In this document: in pieces, positions 24,726 to 32,666 of the stretch
Layout of the letters: every line of letters begins with the position of its first letter
Position numbering within the stretch: the stretch's first letter is position 1
From: Bacteroidales bacterium
GTDB taxonomy: Bacteria > Bacteroidota > Bacteroidia > Bacteroidales > WCHB1-69
Direction: 5' to 3'
Assembly: GCA_017525245.1 (NCBI GenBank)
Contig: JAFXTE010000042.1
Span: 1 to 53,037 of the forward strand
Length of the DNA stretch: 53,037 nucleotides
Program-made: the position numbers and the translations under genes
The notes under the pieces: generated by a model
The model's input: only the letters and a program-made list of their open reading frames with translations
Database searches by the model: none
Told to the model about the DNA's origin: nothing

Positions 24726-25700
24726 TTATTGCGATGTCACCAATTCTAGAATGGATTCTGGGGTTGCGTTCATCTCCGTGATGGCGCATAAACCGACACC
24801 CATGTCCTTCAGACTTGCACCTAACAGATAGGCCTTGCCATCGATAATCAGAAACCTGTCGTGGTTTCGGAGAGGGAGTTGGACGAACTTGATATAGGGA
24901 TATTGTGCATTGTGTTTATTCAGGTCGGTCAGGAAATGCTCGTTATAGCGTGTGTGTATGGTGGCAGAAACACCTTCGGCCCGTTTGTCAAGCATGGAGA
25001 GCACACGGTCGTCAACATAGTTGTCGATCAAAACGATACGGCTTTTGGCGCTTCGTACAAGATCGGAAACGTATGTCCATGCATCCCATACGCAACCAGT
25101 GGGGAAGATTTGTTCGGGGAGCATTTTAGGAGCTGCTTGATCCATCCGGTCAAGAATAGCGTCAATCTTTTCATCAGTCTCAATTTGATGCCTTTCTATG
25201 TGGGCAATTCGTGAAAGAATGCTTAAATTCTGTATCATAAACCGACGCATAGCCACGAAAGCATTCATGATTTTGATGCTAGTGTCAATCGCCTTTTTGC
25301 TATGAAGAACCGAAGACAGCTGTCCAATGCCCTGCTCTGTAAACGCGTATGGCAGCGTTGGGCGATACTTTAGGGATTGGAGGTGGTCACATTTTGCAAC
25401 CACCTCGTCGCATTCTGCCTTGGTCAAAACGAAACGGAAGTTATGTGGGAACCGTGCTGAATTGCGATTCGCTTGTTGATTCAACCGCTTTGTCGTTACA
25501 TTGTATAAGCGGGCAACATCTTGGTCTATAATTACTTGCTCTCCTCTAATGGTAAGGATCAGCTTTTCGATTTCGGATTGGCTGATGTTGTTCTCTTCTT
25601 TTTCGATGTGGTCGCAATTTGCGACCACATCCAGCGACCGGTCGCAATTTGCGACCAGTTCCCTGCTTCTTTCATCGTTATTAGATTTCATCTTCGCCAT
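24726..25700 (-). CDS. ORF6N-domain protein with PLD-like C-terminus
   Basis: The start is the ATG at 25700, because the -7 box at 25722-25729 excludes the upstream one at 25742. The 324-residue protein has an unusual N-terminus with VANCD twice (about 16-20 and 26-30). An ORF6N (phage-type DNA-binding) domain follows at about 40-125, with EQVIIDQDVARLYNV, NRFPHNFRFVLT and LPYAFTEQG. The C-terminal domain (about 215-305) has VLIDNYVDDR and HDRFLIIDG, then LGASLKDMG, like a minimal phospholipase D-type site. ORF6N proteins are common in Bacteroidetes mobile regions; the function is unproven. Confidence 0.85.
   Translation of the reverse strand: MAKMKSNNDERSRELVANCDRSLDVVANCDHIEKEENNISQSEIEKLILTIRGEQVIIDQDVARLYNVTTKRLNQQANRNSARFPHNFRFVLTKAECDEVVAKCDHLQSLKYRPTLPYAFTEQGIGQLSSVLHSKKAIDTSIKIMNAFVAMRRFMIQNLSILSRIAHIERHQIETDEKIDAILDRMDQAAPKMLPEQIFPTGCVWDAWTYVSDLVRSAKSRIVLIDNYVDDRVLSMLDKRAEGVSATIHTRYNEHFLTDLNKHNAQYPYIKFVQLPLRNHDRFLIIDGKAYLLGASLKDMGVGLCAITEMNATPESILELVTSQ
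25380..25406. promoter_or_regulatory. Imperfect palindrome related to the GGTCGCAA operator-like motif
   Basis: Outer arms GAGGTGGT and ACCACCTC are perfectly complementary, and the centre (CACATTTTGCA) is a degenerate version of the two perfect palindromes at 25605-25656. It encodes the VVAKCDHL stretch of the ORF6N protein. Confidence 0.35.
25605..25656. promoter_or_regulatory. Two perfect GGTCGCAA-T-TTGCGACC palindromes inside the ORF6N gene
   Basis: A perfect 27-base palindrome (arms 25605-25617 and 25619-25631) and a perfect 17-base palindrome (25640-25656) share the core GGTCGCAATTTGCGACC. Their centres are 30 bases apart, close to three helical turns. They lie 45 to 95 bases inside the coding region and encode VANCD twice. 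They could be operators for the ORF6N DNA-binding protein itself. Confidence 0.45.
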
Positions 25701-25721
25701 AATGGTTGTTTTTTTGAAATG

Positions 25722-25845
25722 CAAAGATACCACAAAAACCACTGCTTGTCAAGGGTTTTGCGTGATTTTTATTGCTGTTGAAAACCAGAAAGTTGTAATT
25801 TTTATTTACAATTTGTTTTGTTGATTGTTAAAATTCAGGTTCGGG
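25722..25845 (-). repeat. Promoter-bearing dispersed repeat, copy 3 (inverted)
   Basis: The minus strand matches copies 1 and 2 over about 115 bases: TAACAATCA, then ACAAC, GCAA and AAAAAT, then AAACCCTTGACAAGC. The TTGACA (25747-25752) and the -7 box TATCTTTG (25722-25729) are both intact and separated by the same 17 bases as in copy 1. It drives the ORF6N gene. Confidence 0.75.
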
Positions 25846-25850
25846 ATTTC

Positions 25851-26462
25851 GCTGATTTTTGACCCTTGCGAGTCTGAGGTTCCGTTTGGCCGAGGCCTGA
25901 TTCCATGTATTGAAGCTCCGAAGCCATCTTCCGTTAAAAACAAGTGATTTTTTCAATTAAGAATGCAGGGGGAAACGGGATTGGTGTCGGTTGACTTGAT
26001 AAAGTCCGGTCCCCCGTTTTGTACATTGTACATTGTTCATTGTACATTGATCAGTTTCCGGTAGGGGAAGGTGGCAAAACGGAATCCCGTACCCGCAAGG
26101 GCGTGCGCTGGCGGGTGGCTCATATCGCTCCTATCCTAACGTTTCAGCAGCCAATCGGTGACCGGCACACAGTGCACAGTATATTCACCCACCTGAATAT
26201 CATGCTGCTCTCCTTGCATCATGACGAGGGTGAGATTGCGGCTGCGCGTAGCGGCGGCACCTTTCAGAAGGCCACCGACATTGATTTGCCTCAAAAATAC
26301 ACTTTTTCAATGAAATACAATTTCTAATTGCACTAAACGGTAATTTTTCGATTTTCTAAACTGCACTAAATGGTAGGTTTTTGGTGGGATGGATTGCACT
26401 AAAGGCATAAGCGATTTCTGGATTTGACATTGTACTATCAGAGAAAAGCCAACTGCCAAAGT
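25851..26462. other. Spacer with remnants and repeats
   Basis: No complete gene is supported. A TACATTG tandem array lies at 26021-26048. At 26136-26294 a minus-strand frame behind a TATTTTTG box (26292-26299) encodes up to 52 residues ending EYTVHCVPVTDWLLKR; the plus strand is also open there for 102 codons, so the coding strand is uncertain and it may be a gene remnant. Three copies of TGCACTAAA at 26329, 26362 and 26395 are exactly 33 bases apart. Confidence 0.5.
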
Positions 26463-26496
26463 AAAAAAAAGCCCGCCAGCATACGCTAACAGGCTT
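26463..26496 (-). terminator. Intrinsic terminator of the AlbA_2/AAA_4 gene
   Basis: On the minus strand a 12-bp stem with some G-U pairs (26485-26496 with 26469-26480, loop GTAT) is followed by eight T residues. Confidence 0.85.
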
Positions 26497-26599
26497 GTGT
26501 GATAACAGTCTTCTCTATGTTTTATTGTAAAGGTTGCTCCTCTTTTCTTTCCGTTTCAGGCACATTTGCAGTCAAATCCACAAAAGAACCTACCACCCC

Positions 26600-28021
26600 C
26601 TATCCAATAATTTCCCATTCGCCTGAAGCACCGCCTTTGCGTCTGATTCTCTTGTCTCGTAAAGCATCTATGGCCTTTCTCACCTGACGTTCACTGGTTC
26701 CTAGCGCTTTAGCCAGTGCTGCTCGAGATATAGAATGGTTTTCATTTATCAAATCATAGACAGCCTGCACCAACTCTGGATCACTCTGGACCAACTCTGG
26801 ATCACTCTGGATCAGATTTGGATCAGTCTGGGCCATACCTGGATTACTTCTCTTGAAAACAATCCTCACAAATCCTCCCGACACCTCATATTCCGGCTCA
26901 GGCACTCCCTGCTCATGGCAAGCATCCACCATTCTCCCTACACCTGAGCCCCAGTTTTCCAAGAAAGAAGATTTAAACAGCACCTCAGCAATCAGTGGAT
27001 TATACGGATACGATGCATGAGCCTGTTTGATAGTCTCGGGCGTTAGGTCAAACGGTAAACGCCCCGGATTCTCTATCTCCAGACGGTCGTCATACACGGC
27101 AATACTTGGTGTCAGATTATACTTCTCCAATTGTCTATGACAAAGAGCATTCGTTAGAGCTTCACGCAGTGCCTCAGCCGGAATCTCCAATTGTTCCTCC
27201 TTTTGGAATCCCACTATCTTGCCACTCTGCGAAAGATGTTTAAAAAGGAACGACATACCTGCATCCAGCAAGTCGAAGAAATTGCCATCTGCCCGGCCGC
27301 TATCCAAAAACTCATTCTTATCCGTGCCGCGAAAACGAGCCAGCCTCAGAGACATCTGCGTATATCCACTCAAGTTCCTACCAAACAGAGCGACAGCACC
27401 GTTCAGCACCTTCCCGTCACGCATCAGATTCCACTTATTCAAAAGCGACTCCAAACTTTCCGTTTCAGCTGTTGCAGGCATACGACCACGTTCCACACCA
27501 AGACGAACCGCACCTTGAATACGTTTTTCATCCAAATCAGCCAACGATATCCCGTCAGCCGCTTGTCTCTCCCATGCAAACTTCTCTGGTTTTGCGGCAC
27601 GTAGGCGCTCCTCGTACATCTCCTGCGGCATTATCTGCGTAGTGCTCTCATTCTTGTAATAAGGACATCCACGATATGTGTAAGGCATCTGCCCCCACTT
27701 CCACCCATCGAAATGCATGACGATTAGCTGGTCACCCGGTCTCCCAGGCACATCAATATATTCAGGCTTCACCTCAACCGCAGGATAGAGACTAGCCAAA
27801 GCTTGGGCTATCTCCCGTTGCGTATTGTCCGTCACCTGTTGACCCAGTATCTTCAGCAATGTCGGAGCAACGCCAAAAATCAGCCATCCGCCATCCGTGT
27901 TCAAAAACGCACAGGCGGAGTGCATACCATTTTGCAACTCACCCGTCGTTTTCTTCAATTCCAGACAGCGGTGTTCATCCTTCGCTATAAGTTCTTGTAT
28001 ATTTTCAAATGTCATAACCAT
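26600..28021 (-). CDS. AlbA_2 / AAA_4 putative ATP-binding DNA-binding protein
   Basis: The 473-residue protein has an N-terminal Schlafen AlbA_2 domain (about 5-130): CLELKKTTGEL, then AFLNTDGGWLIFGV. A C-terminal ATPase-like part follows with REALTNALCHRQL (about 286-298), VYDDRLEIENPGRLP (about 306-320) and FLENWGSGVGRM (about 351-362). The end is a winged helix (about 425-473), preceded by a tandem peptide repeat QSDPELVQ (about 400-420). Such proteins are frequent next to defence genes and may act as regulators. It lies 104 bases downstream of herA on the same strand. Confidence 0.85.
   Translation of the reverse strand: MVMTFENIQELIAKDEHRCLELKKTTGELQNGMHSACAFLNTDGGWLIFGVAPTLLKILGQQVTDNTQREIAQALASLYPAVEVKPEYIDVPGRPGDQLIVMHFDGWKWGQMPYTYRGCPYYKNESTTQIMPQEMYEERLRAAKPEKFAWERQAADGISLADLDEKRIQGAVRLGVERGRMPATAETESLESLLNKWNLMRDGKVLNGAVALFGRNLSGYTQMSLRLARFRGTDKNEFLDSGRADGNFFDLLDAGMSFLFKHLSQSGKIVGFQKEEQLEIPAEALREALTNALCHRQLEKYNLTPSIAVYDDRLEIENPGRLPFDLTPETIKQAHASYPYNPLIAEVLFKSSFLENWGSGVGRMVDACHEQGVPEPEYEVSGGFVRIVFKRSNPGMAQTDPNLIQSDPELVQSDPELVQAVYDLINENHSISRAALAKALGTSERQVRKAIDALRDKRIRRKGGASGEWEIIG
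26768..26832. repeat. In-frame tandem repeat in the AlbA_2 gene
   Basis: A unit of about 18 bases (AACTCTGGATCACTCTGG type) is repeated three to four times in frame and encodes the (Q)SDPELVQ/TDPNLIQ repeats before the winged helix. Unit number could vary between strains. Confidence 0.75.
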
Positions 28022-28125
28022 TAATTATTCGTTCGGCTCTGCCGCATGGCTCGTCAAAGAATTATAGGTTTTCCCAATGGTCGCCCGTCTCTCTTTCCAG
28101 CACGCGCAACAAAAAAAATTAAAGT

Positions 28126-30183
28126 TTATTCCTTCGCAGACTCCTCATTCTTCTTATTCTGCCATTCATCTGCAATCTTACCCCAATCTATTTCTCGTTT
28201 ATTTTTTCCAGTCCATACATCCCAATAATCGGGATCTTCTGACCGCGGACATTGATTCTTAGGTAACGTTCTCATCTTAACAAGGACTGGTAATTCCGAA
28301 GCCCAGCCAAGTAAGACCGCATACTGCGAAGGTAATGATGGCATTTCTTTAAGAATTCCTCTCATGTTGTCTGGCAATAAGCGATGAACCAAGTCCTGGT
28401 CTCGGTCATTGGATATACGATGCAAAAGGAATGAATTACACTGAGACAGTACAGTGGGTGATAATTCAGATGGTCTTTGTGAAGAAAGCACTAATCCCAA
28501 TCCAAATTTTCTGCCTTCACGGGCTATTTTCTCGAACACCTTGCAACATTGCGTTGTAGGTCCAGTATTCTCAGCATCGTCATTGTAACGCTTAACGAAG
28601 TAGTGAGCCTCCTCCATTACCAGAACAGTTGGCAAACACTGCTTGTTTAGCTTTAGATAACGTTGCTGTGCCTCAAATACCATACGTGCTATAACCGCTG
28701 TCACAATACTGGTTACATCAGACGGCAGTAATGATAAATTAATGATTGTCAACGACTCCTTGTTGTCTGCTCCAATATAGTTACTCAACCAGTCACTAAG
28801 ACCTAATTCTTTATCATCTATAACCTTCTTGACACGAACATCAGAAAGTAACGCCTTGATGCGAGGCATCAGTGTAACAATATAATCAGTTGTACTCAGT
28901 ATTTCTGCATTAGCCTCAATTGAGCGCACAAAGTTTTCGCCTGTAAACGGGATTGGGCTATCCTCATCAGTCGGTAAAAACTCATCTTCTTTGCCTCCAG
29001 CCTTCAGAAAAACATCCTTCAACAATGCTATCAGACTATCAACCTCAGCCTTTGTATAGTCGTAATGAGGGTAGGAACCACTACGAGCAGCAATAAACTC
29101 CTGGACCTTTGCCGAGAAAGCTTGAATGGCATTATTTAGCTCTTCAGAATAATCTTCATCGCTTTTTATATCACTCGCCCATTTCTCAACGGATTGGTGA
29201 AAGCTCTTCGGGAAAGGAAATTTGCCCCAAGGATTACCAGATGCCTTGTTTACTTCTATAGTGTCAATAACCGTTCGCACATAACTTGCAAAGTCACTTT
29301 GCTTGGAAACTTCTTCAAAAACATTTCCACTCCTCACAGACTTCAAAGCATGTACAATAGTTGTCCTATGCGTTTTGGGCGAAGCCTTGGTGAATCCGCA
29401 CCATTCATCAGTATTCCAGAACCATAGAGGAACTTGCAATTGATTCCTTTTGTCACCTCCCTCAACATTCACGGAATAGATATTCGCATCTCTTTTGTCT
29501 GCGAAAGCTTTGCTGTATTCACCATTAGGGTCTAAAACAATGAAACGACTGTTTACAGGAACATCCTTGTTTGTTTTTTGTTGTTCAGCACTTTCAAGCG
29601 ACCAACGTATCAAACCAGCAACAGAACAAGATTTTCCACTACCAGTATTACCAAGCACCGCCAGATGGCGGCCAAAGAGCCTGTCAGGGTCAATCATTAC
29701 TTTGGCATTACCCACCAACGGGCTATTACCAATATATACCCTACGGTTTTCGCCTGATTCAATGATAGACTTTAACTGCTCTTCCATAGGAAGAATAACA
29801 ATATCACCCACAGAGGGAAAAGTTTCAAGACCTCTCTTGAACTTATATCCACCTTCTGTTGCCACAAGAGTTCCAACTGGTTGCAGCTCCATTTTACGCA
29901 GCGGGAATGGCAGGTCAATCAATCCAAAATCTTGGAAGCCGCTACGTTTAGGATACGGAGAACGCTGGATGGTAATCCATGACACTTGCCCAACGACAAA
30001 TCCCAGATCAACGGGTATCATCACATAGCCATTGATTCGGGGGAAACTCCGTGGAGTACCCGTATTAAGGGCTACACTATCTGGTGATTCTATATCCAAT
30101 TGTACCTCTATGCGGTCGGGTGAAATATACTCAACCGTTCCAACACGAAGCGACGCGAGCCGTTCAATAGGTGTTGTTATCAT
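28126..30183 (-). CDS. herA: HerA-type ATPase of a SIR2-HerA defence system
   Basis: The 685-residue FtsK/HerA-superfamily ATPase has an N-terminal HAS-barrel (about 1-130, RVGTVEYISPDRIEVQL), Walker A GNTGSGKS (about 178-185), Walker B with VLVMEEAHYFVKRY (near 528-541) and a conserved SSQRPSELSPTVLSQ (near 579-593). HerA forms a hexameric ring. Paired with SIR2 proteins it is an established antiphage module in which the complex depletes NAD or cuts nucleic acid. The SIR2 gene ends three bases before this start codon, so they are translationally linked. Confidence 0.92.
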   Translation of the reverse strand: MITTPIERLASLRVGTVEYISPDRIEVQLDIESPDSVALNTGTPRSFPRINGYVMIPVDLGFVVGQVSWITIQRSPYPKRSGFQDFGLIDLPFPLRKMELQPVGTLVATEGGYKFKRGLETFPSVGDIVILPMEEQLKSIIESGENRRVYIGNSPLVGNAKVMIDPDRLFGRHLAVLGNTGSGKSCSVAGLIRWSLESAEQQKTNKDVPVNSRFIVLDPNGEYSKAFADKRDANIYSVNVEGGDKRNQLQVPLWFWNTDEWCGFTKASPKTHRTTIVHALKSVRSGNVFEEVSKQSDFASYVRTVIDTIEVNKASGNPWGKFPFPKSFHQSVEKWASDIKSDEDYSEELNNAIQAFSAKVQEFIAARSGSYPHYDYTKAEVDSLIALLKDVFLKAGGKEDEFLPTDEDSPIPFTGENFVRSIEANAEILSTTDYIVTLMPRIKALLSDVRVKKVIDDKELGLSDWLSNYIGADNKESLTIINLSLLPSDVTSIVTAVIARMVFEAQQRYLKLNKQCLPTVLVMEEAHYFVKRYNDDAENTGPTTQCCKVFEKIAREGRKFGLGLVLSSQRPSELSPTVLSQCNSFLLHRISNDRDQDLVHRLLPDNMRGILKEMPSLPSQYAVLLGWASELPVLVKMRTLPKNQCPRSEDPDYWDVWTGKNKREIDWGKIADEWQNKKNEESAKE

Positions 30184-30186
30184 AAC

Positions 30187-31635
30187 TTATACCGTTAGTG
30201 TGGAAGGTGTTGAAGAAGGAGCAGGAGGTATAACGGGAGGTACAGTAGTGCCAGTAGTTGTTGTGCTACTAGATGATGAAGGTGTAGTAGGACTTGAAGA
30301 GGCTCCTAAACGATGTTGTAACAGTTCTGCCATTCTAATAGTTGCTCTGTCAATTGCAGACTTAGGTAGGTAGTCATTTGCCAAGTTCGAAATGTCACCA
30401 AGATTACTTCCCATCAAAACAGACATCTGTGCATAATGAGCAGAATCATTATAGAACTGCAAGATTCTTCCTATCGGGTCATTGTATGAGATTACCACAA
30501 GATGTGTGGAAGGAATGGTAAGCATATCATGGATGATCCTATTGATGTGCTCATCACCAAACCCGTATCCGTATGTCACCAGAGTGCTATTGGGTCTGCA
30601 AATAGCAGCGGCAAAATCTCGGAACAACTCCACATATGGGTATTCTGCCGTCTCACGGTCTTTTGCTGAGTTTGGATATATCATCACTTTCAATGTATCA
30701 GCCCCTTTAAGACCAGGAGCATTCAGATAAGGTGCAATATCACTTGCGCCAAATGGAAGCCCCAACCGTCTTATTTCGTTTTCATTCTGTATCCAGTCAA
30801 CAGAACCGTGAAGTTTGGTCAATCGTGCCACACCCTCCAAATACCGTGGTTCACCACGGATTCCAGGCGGGTTATAATGAATATCCAAATTTAACCTTGA
30901 GGAACGGAAGATCGGCATCATTGTTCCCACAAATCTATCCATCAGATGAACACCTGCTAACTCTGCACCAACTTCTATCAAACGGTCATAGTTAGTGGTG
31001 AAGACATTCAGTCTTTCCCTGTTTCCTGTTCGACTGGCAAAGCTAAGAAGGAAATTAACGAGTACCGAAAAAGCATTCTCACGTTTGTCATCCTTTGCTG
31101 TTGCAATGGCATTCTCTGTAGTGAGGATAGACTTAGCAAACTCAGATATTATCTTATTCAAGTCCGTTTCCAAAGCCGCCGCCTCAGTGTCTTTCTTGAG
31201 AATCTTAAGGCCACGAAGTAAATCATTAGCAGTTCTTATCTGGTCTTCTATATTTCCTTTATCACGGCCACTCGCTTTCGCAGTAGCTTCTGCAGCTTTT
31301 TCTATCTCATCCTTGAATTGAGTAAATGAGGCTGCCCCCATTGTTGTACCACCGCCAGCTTCTGCCAAATAACTGATAGCATTGGTGATACCAGAGCCAC
31401 ATAGCAGTGAAAGATGTTCTGACTGGAAGAGCGATGTTAGCCAAGGTTCAATACGTGAACGTAAGATTGCTATGTCAACTTCCTTGCCACCATCTGGCAA
31501 CCAACTACAATCTTCCTCATTCTGAACCTTGCCGTCTTTATCAATGAGTATCAACTCGCGGTCATCCCGTGTTTTGATAACATTGCCACCAGCTTCCAAT
31601 GCTTCTTGGATTTCCTTAATCTTTTTTGTATCCAT
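30187..31635 (-). CDS. SIR2-family NAD-hydrolase-like protein of a SIR2-HerA system
   Basis: The 482-residue protein carries the SIR2 Rossmann signature: LLCGSGITNAISYL (about 77-90), FTTNYDRLIE (about 220-229), the catalytic-type His in TKLHGSVDW (about 279-287) and TYGYGFGDEHINRI (about 358-371). It is coupled to herA. In known SIR2-HerA pairs the SIR2 subunit is the NADase or nuclease effector. Unusually, the last ~40 residues are a Ser/Thr/Pro-rich tail (SSSPTTPSSSSSTTTTG and onward) that looks disordered. The first ~60 residues are also extra compared with a minimal SIR2 domain. Confidence 0.92.
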   Translation of the reverse strand: MDTKKIKEIQEALEAGGNVIKTRDDRELILIDKDGKVQNEEDCSWLPDGGKEVDIAILRSRIEPWLTSLFQSEHLSLLCGSGITNAISYLAEAGGGTTMGAASFTQFKDEIEKAAEATAKASGRDKGNIEDQIRTANDLLRGLKILKKDTEAAALETDLNKIISEFAKSILTTENAIATAKDDKRENAFSVLVNFLLSFASRTGNRERLNVFTTNYDRLIEVGAELAGVHLMDRFVGTMMPIFRSSRLNLDIHYNPPGIRGEPRYLEGVARLTKLHGSVDWIQNENEIRRLGLPFGASDIAPYLNAPGLKGADTLKVMIYPNSAKDRETAEYPYVELFRDFAAAICRPNSTLVTYGYGFGDEHINRIIHDMLTIPSTHLVVISYNDPIGRILQFYNDSAHYAQMSVLMGSNLGDISNLANDYLPKSAIDRATIRMAELLQHRLGASSSPTTPSSSSSTTTTGTTVPPVIPPAPSSTPSTLTV

Positions 31636-32250
31636 AATAAATGGTTTTGATTTGCTAATCTGTTAACCTCTTCCATTCTTTCAGCCTTTAAAACTATCAT
31701 AACTTCTTCTTTGCGGACTTTTTCAGCAGACGATAGATTATGCTGATATATTTGGGGCATAAGTTTAGTTCATGACACAATTTTCAAATTTTCTTTATCT
31801 TATTGACATTTAGAAGGTTATTAACATTTGAGCGATTGGCAGCTTTTTCGATATTCTTTATGCAAAATGATTGTTATTCGATCTGTTAGGTTCCACACAC
31901 GCTCTATCCTACATGAACACCAATCATGGCCGCAAAAATAATTAATTTTTCGAAGCTCTCAACAAGTTCTTCTCCAAAAAGATCAACAAGGCGCACATCT
32001 GCCCGATATGCCTGTTTACAACAGCAACATGCTAGTATATTAGCATTACGAATGCAATAAATCAACTAAAACGAAACTGTTCAACCGCGTTTTCTCTCTT
32101 TAGGACCACAAAATAACCGCGACTTATCATTTTTCTTTGACAAAAAGTCTATTTGATTATTTGGGTTTTATTTTTGGGGAGATTGGGCAATAAGTCTATG
32201 CTTAAATAACCACATCAAAAAACATTAAGCTTTTTTCACGATGTGATATG
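31636..32250. other. Spacer upstream of the SIR2-HerA operon
   Basis: About 600 bases without a supported gene. A minus-strand TATTTTTG lies at 31933-31940 and could be the distant promoter of the SIR2-HerA operon. A minus-strand frame 31551-31760 overlaps the start of the SIR2 gene and has no family signature. The GC-richer plus-strand stretch 31955-32034 reads FFEALNKFFSKKINKAHICP and then stops, and may be a gene remnant. Confidence 0.4.
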
Positions 32251-32259
32251 TTATTTTTG

Positions 32260-32267
32260 TACTTTTG
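32260..32267 (+). promoter_or_regulatory. -7 box of the rod-shaped RNA / channel unit
   Basis: TACTTTTG fits TAnnTTTG. A second possible box, TATTTTTG, lies at 32252-32259. Start of transcription would be near 32274. Confidence 0.5.
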
Positions 32268-32273
32268 CATCGT

Positions 32274-32585
32274 CAATCTTCCGTGGCCCGTTGACGGGTT
32301 TGCGGGCGGGCGACAGACATAAAAGGCGTTGAGTCAACGTCTTATCTGCGGCTATCTGAATCTCGCAAATTCAATGAGCATCCGCACGATAAGGCAATGT
32401 TCAATGCCCATGGGATTGTATATTCTCGGCAGGGACACGATTTTCTCATCCTCGCCAAACGGATTGTCAATAATTCGTTCAATATACAACAGCGTGGGCT
32501 TCGGCATTGCTTATCCTCGGATGCAAGGCAATGCGAGAGCCTAGATAGCGGGATGAGCGATGAACTCAGATTCCCGCGCTTTTTT
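32274..32585 (+). ncRNA. Candidate long rod-shaped structured RNA
   Basis: Between a -7 box and an intrinsic terminator lie about 310 bases that fold back on themselves. Successive arms pair in order: 32351-32357 with 32543-32549, 32361-32367 with 32532-32538, 32378-32384 with 32518-32524, GATAA 32388-32392 with 32511-32515, GCAATG 32394-32399 with 32505-32510, 32406-32410 with 32495-32499 and the 9-bp 32416-32424 with 32481-32489. The 5' part has hairpin CCCG/CGGG (32287-32298) and palindrome 32327-32339. The long bulged rod recalls 6S RNA but is longer. No RNase P, tmRNA or SRP signature is present. Confidence 0.65.
32548..32585 (+). terminator. Intrinsic terminator of the candidate RNA
   Basis: GCGGGA (32548-32553) pairs with TCCCGC (32572-32577), with inner TGAG/CTCA support, followed by GC and six T residues. 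Confidence 0.65.
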
Positions 32586-32666
32586 ATGTGGTTTAGTTGA
32601 GTAATTGTTTCTGTCCGGAATCGGGAGTCGCCGGAGGGTGAAAATGGGGATGGTAGTCCCCGTGAG

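Noticed and set aside
31551-31760. Small minus-strand gene overlapping the SIR2 start
   Set aside because: It overlaps the SIR2 gene by 85 bases in another frame, has no family signature and no promoter close by.
32274-32585. RNase P RNA, tmRNA or SRP RNA
   Set aside because: The conserved sequence cores of these RNAs (for example GAGGAAAGTC of RNase P, the tRNA-like ends of tmRNA) are absent.
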